DNA from: Ancistrus triradiatus
Taxonomy: Eukaryota > Chordata > Actinopteri > Siluriformes > Loricariidae
DNA: 64,000 nucleotides
NCBI GenBank assembly: GCA_025084515.1
Contig: JAJAGP010001521.1
Span: 1 to 64,000 of the forward strand
Reading direction: 5' to 3'
The notes below the pieces were generated by a model, which was not told the DNA's origin, ran no database searches, and worked only from the letters and a program-made list of their open reading frames with translations. This document shows, in pieces, positions 11,474-22,617 of this stretch. The position numbers and the translations under genes were made by a program. Each line of letters begins with the position of its first letter. Positions within the stretch are counted from its first letter, which is position 1.

Positions 11474-12119
11474 AATGATTATAGATTAATTACTATAATA
11501 TAAGTAAAAAATAAATATTAGTCTAAATTAAGTAAGTAAATAAATGTTAAAATAAATAAATTAAGCTAAAATAAGTGCGTAAATTAATAAAGAAATGTAA
11601 TATTAAACTAAAATGAGTAAATAAATGAATAAAATATGCATATTAAACTAAAATTTGAGTAAATAAATAAATATATGCATATTAAAATAAGTAACTTAAA
11701 TAAGTAAAATAAGTAAATATTAAGCCAAAATAAGTTAGTAAATAAATAAATGAAAAACAAACATTAAATAATTTTTAAAATAAATGAATTAAATAATTAC
11801 AAATAAGTTAATCTACAATCGGTAAAGAAATAAATATTAATCTAAACTAAGTAATTAAATAACTAAATAAATATTAAAATAAATAAATAAATATAAATTT
11901 ATATATTAAATAATTTATAATAAATTAATATTAACTAAGCAAAAAAAATAAATTTTAATCTAAAATAAACATTAAGCTAAACTGAGTAAATAAATAAATT
12001 AAAACATATACATATTAAACTAAAATGAGTGAATAAAGAAAACGAAAATAAATAAATAACATAATAAATAAACCTATCCAAAATGAACTGATTCTAAACT
12101 GAGGTTGAACAAACCCCTG

Positions 12120-12542
12120 ATTCTAATGACGAACAAAGCTCTCTCTCTCTGTCCTACAGTTCTTGTTTTTTGAAATGCCAGGTAATCTGGCAAATGCACA
12201 GAGACCATCTGGATTTTCTAATTTTCTTTTTACCACCCAAGAGAGCTGGACTTAACGGTGGCTGGAACGTACAGACCTCACCTCACCTCACCAGGGGTGT
12301 GATCCGAACCTCAGAGACTCAGGACTGAGAGGCAGCACTGTACTCACTGAACTGGCCTGGTGAGGTCTGTCGGTTCCTGGCATTGTTAAGTTCCCCAGAA
12401 CCACTGGTGCTCAAAGTTTAGAGGCTTGTGCCCGATTACCTCCTGTATCAGATTAGAGGAGCTGTTGGCATCATATTGGTTCCCCTGCAGCCCTGACCAG
12501 GATTAATAGGATAAGAAAATGAATGAATGAATGAATGAATGG
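12120..12542. repeat. Old dispersed-repeat remnants ending in (GAAT)n
   Basis: Unique-looking sequence ends in GACCAGGATTAATAGGATAA and a clean (GAAT)n run at 12522-12542. The tail resembles the dispersed family at 10935-11125. No gene seen. Confidence 0.45.
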
Positions 12543-12649
12543 ATATATGTCTTAATTTATTCTAAACATTCACTGATTTGTTTCTATCTGTCTTCCTCAC
12601 TTTTATCCATTTATGTTTTAATCGGTGTTTCTTTCATACCTGTTTTATC

Positions 12650-12664
12650 CTCTAGGGGGCAGCA
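12650..12664 (+). promoter_or_regulatory. CTCF-like motif
   Basis: CCTCTAGGGGGCAGC resembles the CTCF core. Motif match only. Confidence 0.3.
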
Positions 12665-12685
12665 TGTGTTAAAATATAACTCTAT

Positions 12686-12687
<2 letters not shown>

Positions 12688-12779
<92 letters not shown>
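12688..12779. repeat. (TC)n microsatellite
   Basis: Long TC run with a single TATA interruption near 12729-12732. The Ser-Leu and Arg-Glu open frames over it are translated repeat. Confidence 0.95.
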
Positions 12780-12782
<3 letters not shown>

Positions 12783-12899
12783 CCAGCAGGGGTTTGCAGG
12801 CTATTATCAATCTGACTGCAAATAAACCCCCCAGAAATAAAAAAATACACCCAATTAACTGTTTAAATAAATAATTAACAAAATAAAACAAGAAACAAA

Positions 12900-15182
12900 C
12901 GATTTATCAACACTAACAACATGATGCTGCTCTTCTCTCACCTTTAGGGGTTAAATGAAGGGAACAAGTGCATGGGTGTGATTTGGAACATGACCCTCAT
13001 AACACTAATAATACCCACCTGCTGTAGGCCATAAGGGAAGGGAGGGAGGACGGTTTGGAACACAACCCATCACAGTACAACTTCACACAAAAAAAAGAAA
13101 ATCATGAACAAAAATAAAGGTAAACAAGACAGTCTGTGGGTTCAAGGGAAGGGTGAGCTGAGATTAATTTTATTAGTTCCTGGTTTGACACTTTAAAAAG
13201 CTCCTTAGAGTTTAAGTCAACAGAGGAAGGGGAGAGGACTGATTTGGAATGTGACCGGGTGAAGAAAAAAATCTATAATTCTTAAATTTAATGTGAGATT
13301 AAACTCTCATATGGGGTCAAAATAAAGAAGCAAAGTTAAAATGAAAAGAAAACAAACTATATGTAAATATGAATCTAAAACAAATAAATAAGTAAATAAA
13401 TAAAAACATGAGTCTTTAAATAATTATTGTATTACAGTATAAATATTTTAAAATAAATTATTATTAAGCTAAAAGAAGTGAGTAACAAACTAAAATGATA
13501 CAGTAAATAAACTAAAAGTAAAATAAAACAAAACTAAAATGTGTAAATATTAAATAAATATTAAAATAAATACATATTAAGCCAAATAAGTTAGAGGAAA
13601 TTAATAAATTAATAAATACATGTATTTAAATAAATAAATTATATGATGATGAACAAAATATTACACTGAATTGAGTGAATAAATAAGCAGAAAATAAGAA
13701 AATAACTATGAAACTAAAATGTGAGTAAATAAATAAATATTTAAGTATTAAATAAATAAATAAATACATAAATAAATAAATATTACCCCAAATTGTAAAC
13801 TGTAAATAGTCTTAATCTAAAAAAACATCAAATTGTAATATAAAATAAGTAAATAAAACAAGTAAATAATGCATAATTATCAATATAAATAAATAAGTAA
13901 ATAATTATTAAGATAATATAAGTGAGTAAAAATATTGACTGAGTAAATAAACAACTAAATAAATAAATAAATATTAAACTAAAATGTGAGTAAATAAATA
14001 AATATATATTCAAATAAATAAGGGACCAAAGTTGAAAGAAAATCAGAGTTTAATGTGAGAATGGGCTTAAAACAAAGTAAGAAAACTGTAGGCAGTGAGT
14101 GGAGAAAGGAAGGGAGCTGCTACTGAAAAACAAAATAAAAATAAATAAAAAAGGAAGCTGTAGGGAGAAAGGATATAAGTGAGGTCCAAACAGTAAATAA
14201 ATAAATAAAACTAAGTAATGATAAATAAATAATTAACAATAATAAAAATAAATCTACAGTCAGGAGGCTGTAGCCAGACTGAAAGGAGAAAGTGATATTT
14301 GATTAGGTATTAGATCATTATTTTATGACAATCAAACGAATATCTAACAAAATAAAAATAAAAATCAGGCCTGTATTACAATAACTCTTTTCATCACTGA
14401 TTTGGAACGAGCTCCGATATTAACAAACACCCAGATTAAATAATCAAAATCACCTGGGAAGAGGCTGCAGGAACAATTTATCATTTAATACTAAAATATT
14501 TATTATTATATTTATTTGAGACAAATAAATACATACAAATACATAAATATATACATACATAAATAAATAAATAAATACACAAATCTGAAGAGGCTGGAAT
14601 TTCAAGATTGATGATTGGCTTACTGACCTGTCATGTAAAAATAAAAAATATATCAATTTCCGTTAAAGTTTCATTGTGAAAACAGGATAAAGCAAACACT
14701 TTAAAAACATAAAAATATATAAAAAATATTAAAATAAGCAAATAAATACATATGTAAATATTAAACTTAAATAAATAAATAGCTAAATAAACAGAAAAAG
14801 TTAACTAAATATGAGTAAATAAATAAAAAAATATTAAAATAAAATAAGTGAGTGAATAATAAATACATTTAGTGAGTAATAAATATAATATAGTAAATAA
14901 ATAACTAACTAAAATAAAATAAATGAAACTGAGTAACAAATAAATATTAAACTACAATAAGTGATTAAATAAATAAATGAATAAATAAAATAAAACAAAA
15001 TAACACATCAACAGAACAAACTTAAAAAAAATATAACTTAAACTTTAAAAAAAATTAAATAAATGTGAGTAAATAAATTAAGCTGAAAAAAGAGACTGAA
15101 TAATAACATGTTATAATATAATAATAAATAATGTAATAAAATCAGTGAGTAAATAAAAAATAAATATTAATATTAATATTTA
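12900..15182. repeat. Second degenerate AAAT-family block with an older embedded repeat
   Basis: Similar in composition to 10006-12110, with the same ACTAAAATGTGAGTAAATAA phrases. In addition, phrases such as GGACTGATTTGGAA with flanking GGAAGGG/GGGAG recur near 12955, 13045, 13225 and 14398. This points to a diverged higher-order repeat. No gene seen. Confidence 0.7.
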
Positions 15183-15245
15183 TTAATTAATATTATTATA
15201 TTATATTATATTATATTATATTATATTATATTATATTATATTATA
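15183..15245. repeat. (TTATA)n microsatellite
   Basis: About ten TATTA/TTATA pentamers immediately upstream of a SINE copy. Confidence 0.9.
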
Positions 15246-15257
15246 AACATTAATATT

Positions 15258-15403
15258 AGTCCAGGGTTCAAATCCCACCTCTGCCAAGCTGCCATTGTTG
15301 GGTCCTTGAGCAAGACCCTTAACCCACAATTGCTTGGATTGTAAGACTGTATCAATTGTAAGTCGCTCTGGATAAGGGCGTCTGCTAAATGCTGTAAATG
15401 TAA
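15258..15403 (+). mobile_element. tRNA-derived SINE, 5'-truncated
   Basis: Begins in the B box (GGTTCAAATCC at 15264-15274) and continues through the family body to AAGTCGCTCTGGATAAGGGC, the GCGTCTGC stem and a TGTAA-type tail. The A-box head is missing. The 3' segment resembles the L2-clade LINE tails used by many fish SINEs, implying mobilisation by an L2-like LINE; an L2-like LINE is present at 54891-57321. Confidence 0.9.
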
Positions 15404-15486
15404 TAAAATAAAATAAAATGTATAGGAAGTCTTTTTTGGTGGAGTCATGTTCCAAATCGGTATATTTACATATTTGTTTATATTTT

Positions 15487-15668
15487 ATTTACAGCATTTA
15501 GCAGACGCCCTTATCCAGAGCGACTTACAATTGATACAGATACAATCCAAGACATTGTGGGTTAAGGGTCTTGCTCAACGACGCAACAGTCGAGGCATAG
15601 CAGAGGTGGGATTTGAACCCTGTCCCTTCTGGTCCATAGTCCAGTACCTTATCCGCTAGGCTACTACA
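15487..15668 (-). mobile_element. tRNA-derived SINE, full-length but diverged
   Basis: Minus-strand copy of the same family, from the tail (15487) to the tRNA-like head with A-box-like TAGCCTAGCGGATAAGG at about 15648-15664 and B box at about 15610-15620. It faces the 15258-15403 copy head to head in transcript terms, so the pair can fold as a long inverted repeat. Confidence 0.9.
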
Positions 15669-16382
15669 GTCCACATGTTTTACGCTCAGATATTCAGGTA
15701 CCAGTTAAAGTCTGTATTGGCTCTGTTCTTATTCGTTATGGTTCTTTGGTACTAATCTCCGGTAGCTGGATGGCAGCAGGTTGAAGTACAGTCTGAGCTA
15801 CAGTTGTAATCCGTTCGTCCGTTCGTCTTTTTCACGTAAATTTTTCGTTTCTCAGTCTGCTGTGTGCTCTTTTCCTTGTGTTTAATTTATACTCGGTGTA
15901 TTTACTCCTGCTCCTTTCGGTGTTCGGCAGCAGATGCGGCGTTCTGACTGCCATTATTGATGCTAATTTAGTAAAATCCACAGACGAATGCTGAACGCTA
16001 ACGCTGCCTGGCAGATGGAGTTTGACGAGTTTATTATTAAGCTGATGTTTCAGCACAATAAGCTTTTGTTCACTTCATTACAGCCTGCAATCGCTTATTA
16101 CACATTATTAATAATAGCACCAGGAATTTAGTTTAGTCCTGAATTATTACTTTTACACTTGATACGCCGTGTAGAACACGTTACCAACTGGGTGGGTGCA
16201 TGGAGATTTAGTATTTTGTTGCTTTTTTTTGTTCTGGACCCTGAGAGAACCCGGGACCCAGTGTGTGTAAGTGTGCCTAGGACGGGGCCAAGTCCATCAC
16301 AGAGGATATATTTATTATAATTAAAGTAGTTCAAATTAGACTGTACTGTATTTGCAGGAAAGGAGAAATTGAGATTTACCGG
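15669..16382. other. Unique DNA, no gene seen
   Basis: Non-repetitive sequence. Minus-strand open frames at 15832-16056 and 16128-16454 show no recognisable domain. Confidence 0.45.
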
Positions 16383-16911
16383 TTGTTGTCCATTCTCTGT
16401 TTCCGGCTCCGGTCCAGGCTCTAGTTCCAGTGCCTGTCGAAGTCCCCGGCTCATCGTTCAAAGGTCCTGATGCTCCAGATGCCATCAAGATGGGCCCTGA
16501 TGCTTCTGAACCCTTTAATGGCCGAACCAGACCCTCCTGAATCTGTAACAGTGGCTCCTGACCCTCCTGACATCGACACAGTAGGACCCCAAGTCGACCA
16601 GACAGGCCCTGACACCTTTGAGGTTGACAAGGCGGGCCCCGATGCTCCTGATGTCATTAAGGCGGCCCCTTCTGAAGCCATGCAGGCAGGCCGCGACACT
16701 TCTGAAGCTCAGACGGCAGGCATGGATGGTCCTTAAGTCGGTGGGCCCTGAACCTCCTGCGTTCAATGTGGCAGGCACCAATGCACCTGAGGTCGACATA
16801 GCACTACCCCGGCCCGCCCCGGCCCACCCCGGTCCTCTTGACGTCAACCCGGTGGCCTCAGATGCTCCTGAAGCCGTAGCAGCAGGTCCTGACAATCCTG
16901 AGGTTGACTAG
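16383..16911 (+). pseudogene. Frame-broken Pro/Asp-rich repeat (coding-like 30-bp minisatellite)
   Basis: A protein-like repeat of about ten residues (consensus near GPDAPEVDKA) continues across three reading frames. The first frame covers about 16383-16541 (PVPVEVPGSS, then GPDAPDAIKMGPDASE). The second covers 16470-16736 (GPDTFEVDKAGPDAPDVIKA). The third covers about 16738-16911 (GTNAPEVDIA, SDAPEAVAAG). The DNA period is about 30 bp with the periodicity kept at codon level, so it probably derives from a translated repeat. Two frameshifts separate the parts. The parent protein was not recognised. A low-complexity linker of a retroelement polyprotein or a host protein are both possible; sequencing indels could also explain the breaks. 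Confidence 0.5.
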
Positions 16912-16935
16912 GTGGACTCCAGAGCTCCTGACATT

Positions 16936-16938
<3 letters not shown>

Positions 16939-16976
<38 letters not shown>
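16939..16976. repeat. (GT)n microsatellite
   Basis: About 19 uninterrupted GT units. Confidence 0.95.
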
Positions 16977-16979
<3 letters not shown>

Positions 16980-17149
16980 CCACTTCACTACAGCAGTGTT
17001 AACCCGGTGTGTTGTGCATCTGGATTTGTGTTTTCTCGTCGACCTTCTGCTCATGTAGGTCCAATAAACCTGATGGACTCACTAAAGGTCAGAGCAGGAC
17101 TGCTCACACAGCACAGCGCTGGATTTACAGTCTCCAGCAGCATAAGGGA

Positions 17150-17206
17150 GTGTGTATATGTGTGTATGTGTATGTATGTGTGTGTGTGTCTGTGTGTGTG
17201 TGTGCA
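17150..17206. repeat. Imperfect (GT)n microsatellite
   Basis: GT units interrupted by TATG and TC variants. Confidence 0.85.
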
Positions 17207-17289
17207 CGCTCTTTTGTGTTTCAGCAGCCATTTGCTGAATTTGAAATGCATGCGTCTGAATCATACTTTCTCACCCCAGAGTGATTCAC

Positions 17290-17290
<1 letters not shown>

Positions 17291-17344
<54 letters not shown>
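17291..17344. repeat. Compound (GC)n(AC)n microsatellite
   Basis: A (GC)5 run leads directly into about 22 AC units, a tract favourable for Z-DNA. Confidence 0.95.
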
Positions 17345-17345
<1 letters not shown>

Positions 17346-17346
17346 A

Positions 17347-17625
17347 TGCTTGTCTCTCTATCATTTTTAGTAACTTAAAGGACAACTTTGGCCTTTTTTA
17401 TGTCCCCACAAGGTAACAAATGTTGGAACTTTCTACCTTGTGGGGGACGTTTAGTAACACAGTGATATGAACTTGACACACACACACCCCAAGTTTGTCT
17501 TTCTATCATTGTGGGGACATTCCATTGATATTAGTAATCTTATGGAAGACTTTAGGTTTGTTTGCCCACAGCATTTTTCTGTCCTTTTGGGGACGTTTAG
17601 TAATCACAGTGATATATAAACTCTG
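17347..17625. repeat. Dispersed fish repeat, two tandem diverged copies
   Basis: Two copies (about 17347-17485 and 17492-17625) share TTGTCTTTCTATCATTGTGG, GGGGACGTTTAGTAA and a CACAGTGATAT ending. The TTGTGGGGACATTCCATTGA phrase is familiar from a widespread teleost repeat. Confidence 0.65.
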
Positions 17626-17654
17626 AGTTTGCTTGTTTATGTAGAGTACTCTTT

Positions 17655-17668
17655 ACTGCCCCCTATGT
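17655..17668 (-). promoter_or_regulatory. CTCF-like motif
   Basis: ACTGCCCCCTATGT resembles the reverse complement of a CTCF core. Motif match only. Confidence 0.25.
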
Positions 17669-18029
17669 CTGAAATTGGAATTGCAGTATGTAATTGTAGT
17701 ATCAGTAAGTGTTATGTGATCGGAAGTTGTCACCGTATCAGTATTCGTTACCATGAAGGAATATTTCTAGGGCTGGTAGAGATGTCCCTAAGTCATATAG
17801 TGAGAATCCAAAGTAATACAAATAAATGCCAAAACTGAGAATTTGTTAATAATGGTATTCAGGATTAGTGAGTATAGCTAAAATACATCCTGGTGTGTAG
17901 TTTTATTAAAGGTCAGCACGTTATTTTCTGACCCACATCTGCTGCTTTATCATTAATAAATGCCTGCTCTGCATTATCAGGAACGTCCTCTAAGCCAATC
18001 ACGGACTTTCTTCAGTCAGGAATAAGGAA
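17669..18029. other. Unique DNA, no gene seen
   Basis: Non-repetitive AT-rich sequence without recognised features. Confidence 0.5.
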
Positions 18030-18065
18030 CTCTCTCTCTCTTGCTCTCGCTCTCTCTCTCGCTCT
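18030..18065. repeat. Imperfect (TC)n
   Basis: CT repeat with TTG and TCG interruptions. Confidence 0.85.
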
Positions 18066-18180
18066 GACACATGGCGGCTCGGCTGGAAATGGAAACGGCT
18101 TTTTTCTCATTAGCCGAGGTGGCAGTGCGGCCCGAGTGCCCAGTCACCTTTGTTTAAATCAATACCACACGGAGACACAG
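18066..18180. other. Unique island, candidate conserved non-coding element
   Basis: Non-repetitive GC-richer block with TCATTAGCC and CCTTTGTTTAAA (SOX-like core) motifs next to a CT repeat. Judged by composition only. Confidence 0.25.
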
Positions 18181-18588
18181 GGGGAAACAGAAAGAGAAAG
18201 AGAGGGGCCAGAGAACGGAGCAACAATAATATACGTTCTTTTTTAACACTAAAGGGATTTTAAGGCAGCACCATGCTGTATTTTATTGTAAACACACACT
18301 GAAAGTCATTATATGAAATTCTGCTCTTATTGAAAAATCGTTTTATATGATTTTTTTATGCGCAAGTGCTTCTGGTTCAACCCAAAATACTCTACCATGA
18401 TGTTTTACTTATTTACACACTGTCTCACGATCAGAAAAAGAGAGCGCTCACTTCTAAAATACCTTATTAACTCAGGAACAGCTGGTCTGAAGAGGGCGCC
18501 CTGTCCTACCCTGTCCCGTCCACGTTTTTTGTAGCTGGCATCATTTATGTAACCGACTCCCAGCTTGTCTTTGTCCAGTTTTTCCAAT

Positions 18589-18660
18589 ATTTTTGGCCAC
18601 ATGCAGGTTTGTGTCCCAATACTTTTGGCCACCTGTGGGTTTGTGTCCCAATACCTTTTT
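18589..18660. repeat. ~30-bp tandem motif derived from a DNA-transposon end
   Basis: Two and a half copies of TTTGTGTCCCAATACTTTTG plus GCCACATGCAGG. Related pairs occur at 19526-19600 and 37527-37580. The core resembles the outer end of a fish DNA transposon (compare 38322-38348). Confidence 0.7.
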
Positions 18661-18789
18661 TCCAAGAATGCAAAGAGTTTTCTTTAAAATGTACAGAAAC
18701 TAGAAATGATTGAACATCTGTAGAGACAGAATCTGTACGCCTGTGTCTGTAACTCCAGATGTTTCTGCTCTTCACTGTACGAGAGAAAC

Positions 18790-19090
18790 AGGATTAGACT
18801 AGCGTTTCTGCAGGAGGGCCCGGCGAGAGATGGACTTTGTTTGAGAGGTGGACCTCGTTTGGATTCCGGTCTCGGCTGCTAATTGCAGGCTTTGGTGGGA
18901 TGAACACGGAGAGACCGCGCCCCTGACCTCCCGACATCGCGCCGCATTCCCGCGCGCTGCTAAATTAATCACAGGACCCGCGCCGACCCTCTGACCAAAC
19001 CCGACCTCATAAATCACAACAGCGGTGGAGGAGTGAGCCGTGAACTCCGACCTCTGTCCTCGTGAAGGATCCGGAGGGATAAAAATCTGA
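18790..19090. other. Unique GC-rich island, candidate conserved non-coding element
   Basis: Non-repetitive and locally CpG-rich, with a CTAAATTAATCACAG homeodomain-like core near 18960. No supported coding frame was recognised (the minus frame 18799-19164 has no domain). Confidence 0.25.
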
Positions 19091-19525
19091 AATGAGACGC
19101 CGAGGTTTGGAAAGAGTTGAAATGGATGGATTTGCGAAGGGATTTCAGAAGGATTTGGGGTCACAGCCGGTGTCCAGTTCTGCGTATTCTACTTAAAACA
19201 TTTAAAGTGGACTGTTATGAGCTACTAGTAGTTACTTCACGACACTTAAAAGACGTTTTGGGACCGAGGATACCAAACGATTTAGTGTTTTTTAGTGTTT
19301 TAGGTGTTTTTCCTGCAAACACGTCTTAAGGTGTGTTTTTCGTTTCTAAATTCTCCACACATTCTCTAGGGACAGGTCAGGACTGCAGACGGGCTAGTCC
19401 AGTACCCATACCCTTTTCTTCCACAGCCATGACCTTTACCAAGGGCCCTGACCCGACCCCATACCATGACAGAGCCTGGCTTTTGGAATTGTTCCTCGGA
19501 ACAGTTTGGATGATCCTTTTAATCT

Positions 19526-19600
19526 TTGGTCCATTTTTGGTCATGTGGGTTTGCGTCTCAATACTTTTTTGGCCACATGTTGGTTTGTGTCCCAAGGATT
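19526..19600. repeat. ~30-bp transposon-end-derived motif, two copies
   Basis: Copies of the TTGTGTCCCAATACTTTTGG-type unit as at 18589-18660, diverged. Confidence 0.6.
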
Positions 19601-19639
19601 TTTTACAAATAAGCTCTGTTATACTGATGGGTCTGAGCA

Positions 19640-19975
19640 CAATCCCCGTTCCCACTGTACGATGGTCCATCCCAGATGCCTCCGAGCCCAGAGAAGCCGA
19701 CACCCCTTCTGGACATGGTTATAACATAAGGCTTCTTTTTAGCACAGTAACGTTTTAAGTGGTATTTGTGAATGTAACTCTGCATTGTAGAGCTTGATAA
19801 AGGAATCCCTTGTCCATGTGGTTCTATCAGCTATTGATGAATGATGGTTCTTGATGCAGTGCCGTCTGAGGGAGCGGAGATCATCCCTCTTCAGTTTAGG
19901 CTTTTTAGGAAATTCCTCCAGAATCTGAATTATTTAATGATATTATGCTCTGTAGAGGGAGAGATGTGGAAATCC
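19640..19975 (-). pseudogene. Tc1-like transposase fragment
   Basis: The minus strand matches the internal part of the element at 44554-45650 along its length, from TTTCTCCCTCTACA through the AGCTGATAGAACCACATGGA phrase to GGAGGCATCTGGGATGGACC. Translated pieces read MQSYIHKYHLKRYCAKKKP and GGIWDGP, corresponding to the DNA-binding/linker part of a Tc1-type transposase. The catalytic DDE region and both ends are absent. Frames are broken. Confidence 0.85.
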
Positions 19976-20016
19976 AATCTTGGATCCAATCTTTCTTCGA
20001 GGAGCAATGATATGGG

Positions 20017-20032
20017 CCAGGTGGTGGCGCTA
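20017..20032 (+). promoter_or_regulatory. CTCF-like motif
   Basis: CCAGGTGGTGGCGCTA matches most core CTCF positions, including the GGCGCTA end. Confidence 0.3.
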
Positions 20033-20206
20033 GAGCACCGTTTCTACATTTTGGTCCCAGTTATAGGATCGATTCAATTCACTGATTCACTTGGAGTTGT
20101 TTGAAGTGAATGACTCATTTGTGACCTGTGTGTTTAAGGGATTGGATTAATCTGAATTGAAGGAAGGCTAAATGCTGAGTTAAATGTAGACTTTGTTAAA
20201 CAGTCA

Positions 20207-20207
<1 letters not shown>

Positions 20208-20238
<31 letters not shown>
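20208..20238. repeat. (CA)n microsatellite
   Basis: About 15 CA units. Confidence 0.95.
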
Positions 20239-20239
<1 letters not shown>

Positions 20240-20241
<2 letters not shown>

Positions 20242-20520
20242 GGGGTAATAATAATCCTTGTTACGAGCTCTCAGCACACACAATCTGTACCTCCTGCTGC
20301 GTGGCGCCGCTTTTATTTATGTATCTTTTTATGATTTTTTTTTATAATATCTGCAGCTCGTCCTCGTTCCTCATGACTGTTTCATTTGTCACCGGGATGC
20401 TAAATATAACCAAACCCAGCGTCTCCTCCCAGCCGCCGCTCGTCTCTCTTTAATTGGTTTCTCGCTCGCTAAGATGAAGTCGCAAAGCAATTAAAGGGCA
20501 GAGAGACTGCTCAGGTACGA
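20240..20520. other. Unique island, candidate conserved non-coding element
   Basis: Non-repetitive block with two ATTA-type cores (CTTTAATTGG near 20450 and AGCAATTAAAGG near 20486) in a GC-richer context. Judged by composition only. Confidence 0.25.
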
Positions 20521-20530
20521 GACTTAACCG

Positions 20531-20574
20531 CCCTCACCTCCCCTCACCTCACCTCCCCTCCCCTCACCTCACGT
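20531..20574. repeat. (CCTCA)n / (CCCCT)n short tandem repeat
   Basis: Alternating CTCAC and CCCCT pentamers. Confidence 0.85.
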
Positions 20575-20734
20575 TATTTCCAGGTTTCAGTCAGAAACCG
20601 GTAGGGAAGCCTGCACTTTAAACTCTGACGAGGTCAGAAACACTTTACTCAGTCGTCCTCTGAGGTGTGTAACGATAAATCATTTCATCCTTTTCGTGAT
20701 AACAGCATGTGATGTCTGCTGGACTGTTCTTCTG

Positions 20735-20757
20735 AACTTTTTTTTTTTTTTTTTTTT
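20735..20757. repeat. Poly(T) tract
   Basis: Homopolymer run of about 20 T. Confidence 0.9.
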
Positions 20758-20879
20758 GACGCTGATGCACTGGGACCTGGGGGAGGCGCTGCTGCCCCAA
20801 AACATCCCTGAGGTGTTGCGATGCTATGCTTTTCTTAAAGTGAAAACATCTCAAATACAGCTGATCTAAGATCTCATTA

Positions 20880-21626
20880 TGTGAGTGTTGGGATATTATC
20901 ATTATATTTTTAATTATAAAAAAAGTTCTAGATATAAATATAGTTTTCTCATCATTAAAGTTATTTGATGCATTTCGTTACTAGTTTTAAGGGAAGCCTT
21001 AGTCTGCAAAAAAGAAAAATAGATATAAATAATTTTGGCTGGTACTGCCACTTTTGTTTTTTGCCTTTAGTCAAAGCTTAGCCCCTTTAATCATAAATCT
21101 CTAGTGACGCCCCTGAGGAAGCCATCAAACAAGCGTTTAAAAAATTAGAGCAAACAAGAAATGGAGGTGGTGTTGGAAGAAGTAGACAACTAAACTGTTT
21201 TAAAGTTTTAAATTTCAATGCTTACCTTCAACTCTTACAGCCTTAAGGCCTGTTCACACCGAGGAGAATTTTTTTTGTAGAAAAAATGGATGTGATTTTT
21301 AATGTTGTTATCTTCACACCAAGTGTTCTATGTTTTTTGTCTAAACTCTCTTTAAACTCGTTAAACCCTTCTCTTAATGTGTTGGAGATTTCTGTGTCTT
21401 TTTCACTTCGTCAACACGAGTGGAGATGAGTGCAGGAAGCTCTAGTTTGTGTTTTTGTGATCATGAACAGATCAGAATGCAGTTAGATAAATAATCAGAG
21501 ACTTCCACCCAGTCCCTGTGAGCTTTATCTCCATCATTCTCCAGCCTTTCAGTTCTATTCCACCAGATCTTTCTTTAATATCCATGTTTTTAGAGGCAGC
21601 CTGTTGCTCGTCCTATGTGGTAGACT
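20880..21626. other. Unique AT-rich DNA, no gene seen
   Basis: No repeat family or coding exon recognised. Confidence 0.5.
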
Positions 21627-21822
21627 GTGGTAGCCTAGTGGATAAGGTACTGGACTATGGACCAGAAGGTCCAGGGTTCAAATCCCACCTCTGCCAAGCT
21701 GCCACTGTTGGGTCCCTGAGCAAGGCCCTTAACCCACAATTGCTTGGATTGTAAGACTGTATCAATTGTAAGTCGCTCTGGATAAGGGCGTCTGCTAAAT
21801 GCTGTAAATGTAAATGTAAATC
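21627..21822 (+). mobile_element. tRNA-derived SINE, full-length
   Basis: The best-preserved copy in the window. The head GTGGTAGCCTAGTGGATAAG carries an A-box-like segment. The B box GGTTCAAATCC is at 21675-21685. A family body leads to TCGCTCTGGATAAGGGCGTC and a TGTAAA tail repeated three times (21801-21820). The internal boxes imply an RNA polymerase III promoter. This is the reference copy for 15258-15403, 15487-15668 and 39167-39353. Confidence 0.95.
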
Positions 21823-22617
21823 TATAAGCTCTTGATGAGCTGTTCTGCCCGGCGACCGAGCTCTGATTCGTCAGCCTGATTTTAACCACGCAGGAATTAG
21901 AGCAGGCTCCAATTAAACATTACGCAGCGTCCTGGTCCGTCAGTTTCAGACTCGGTCTTAAGGACGGCCTTACTATAGGGTGTTCTTTTTCAAAACTTGA
22001 CGTAAAACTCAGATTCGGTGGGAAAAGGCCTTAAGAAATGTGTGAGAACGTAGAATTGTTCTCGAGAAAGGAGTGAATACAAAATAAGATAATTCCTAAG
22101 ACATTAATTGTACAATAAAAATGTTATTAAGAGAAAAAATCATATCTAATAAGACTTTCTGTCTTTCTTTCTTTCTTTTTTGAATCCGGTCCTTGGACTT
22201 TATGGAACAGTGGCACGATGAAAGCACAGGTAAGCACAGCGTCTGTTTGTTTTGAAGTGTTGAGAATTATAATAAGAAATAATAATCTCTCTTATATACA
22301 GTATAGCACATCAAATTCATGTCTGATTGACAGAAAACTAGTGTGAGCGAACCCTGGAAACACCTGACGGAAAAGAGAATCGCAGCCTTGAAAGGCAGAA
22401 AACAATACGATGACGTTCCACTTTCTTATCAGTTTTTGTTAAGTGTTTCCAGTTTTATGAAAGAACCAAAGGTAAGAATGACTGTTTTATACAGTGCAGC
22501 ACTAAATGTTTTCATATTGTGTTTTAATTAATCTTAGTATTTAAAATAAGACACTGTGCAAAAAATAGTTCGGTCAGCGTCCTGTTTCTTGACTCTAAGC
22601 TGCCAGTACCTGTAGTT
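21823..22617. other. Unique DNA, no gene seen
   Basis: Includes a short (CTTT)n at 22160-22180 and an unrecognised open frame 22343-22531 (basic N-terminal half, no identifiable domain). The first 150 bases contain CAATTAAACATTA-type cores. Confidence 0.4.

Larger units (their letters stand above)
10006..12110. repeat. Degenerate AAAT-family simple-sequence block
   Basis: About 2.1 kb of diverged (AAAT)n in which longer phrases such as AAACTAAAATGTGAGTAAAT, GCCAAAATAAGTTAGT and GCTAAAATGAGTGAG recur irregularly. The pattern suggests an old tandem array of a ~30-40-bp unit rather than a pure tetranucleotide. It is interrupted at about 10935-11265 by a GT-containing dispersed repeat. No coding potential. 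Confidence 0.8.

Noticed and set aside
12531..12891. Ser-Leu and Arg-Glu repeat frames
   Set aside because: Both are the TC microsatellite read on opposite strands.
15231..15455. Small frames over SINE copies (also 15447-15659, 21635-21889 and 39135-39431)
   Set aside because: They translate SINE sequence; the shared peptides come from the repeat.
21627..21700. tRNA gene
   Set aside because: A- and B-box-like segments are present, but no cloverleaf with a normal anticodon arm can be drawn, and the unit continues into a SINE body found four times.
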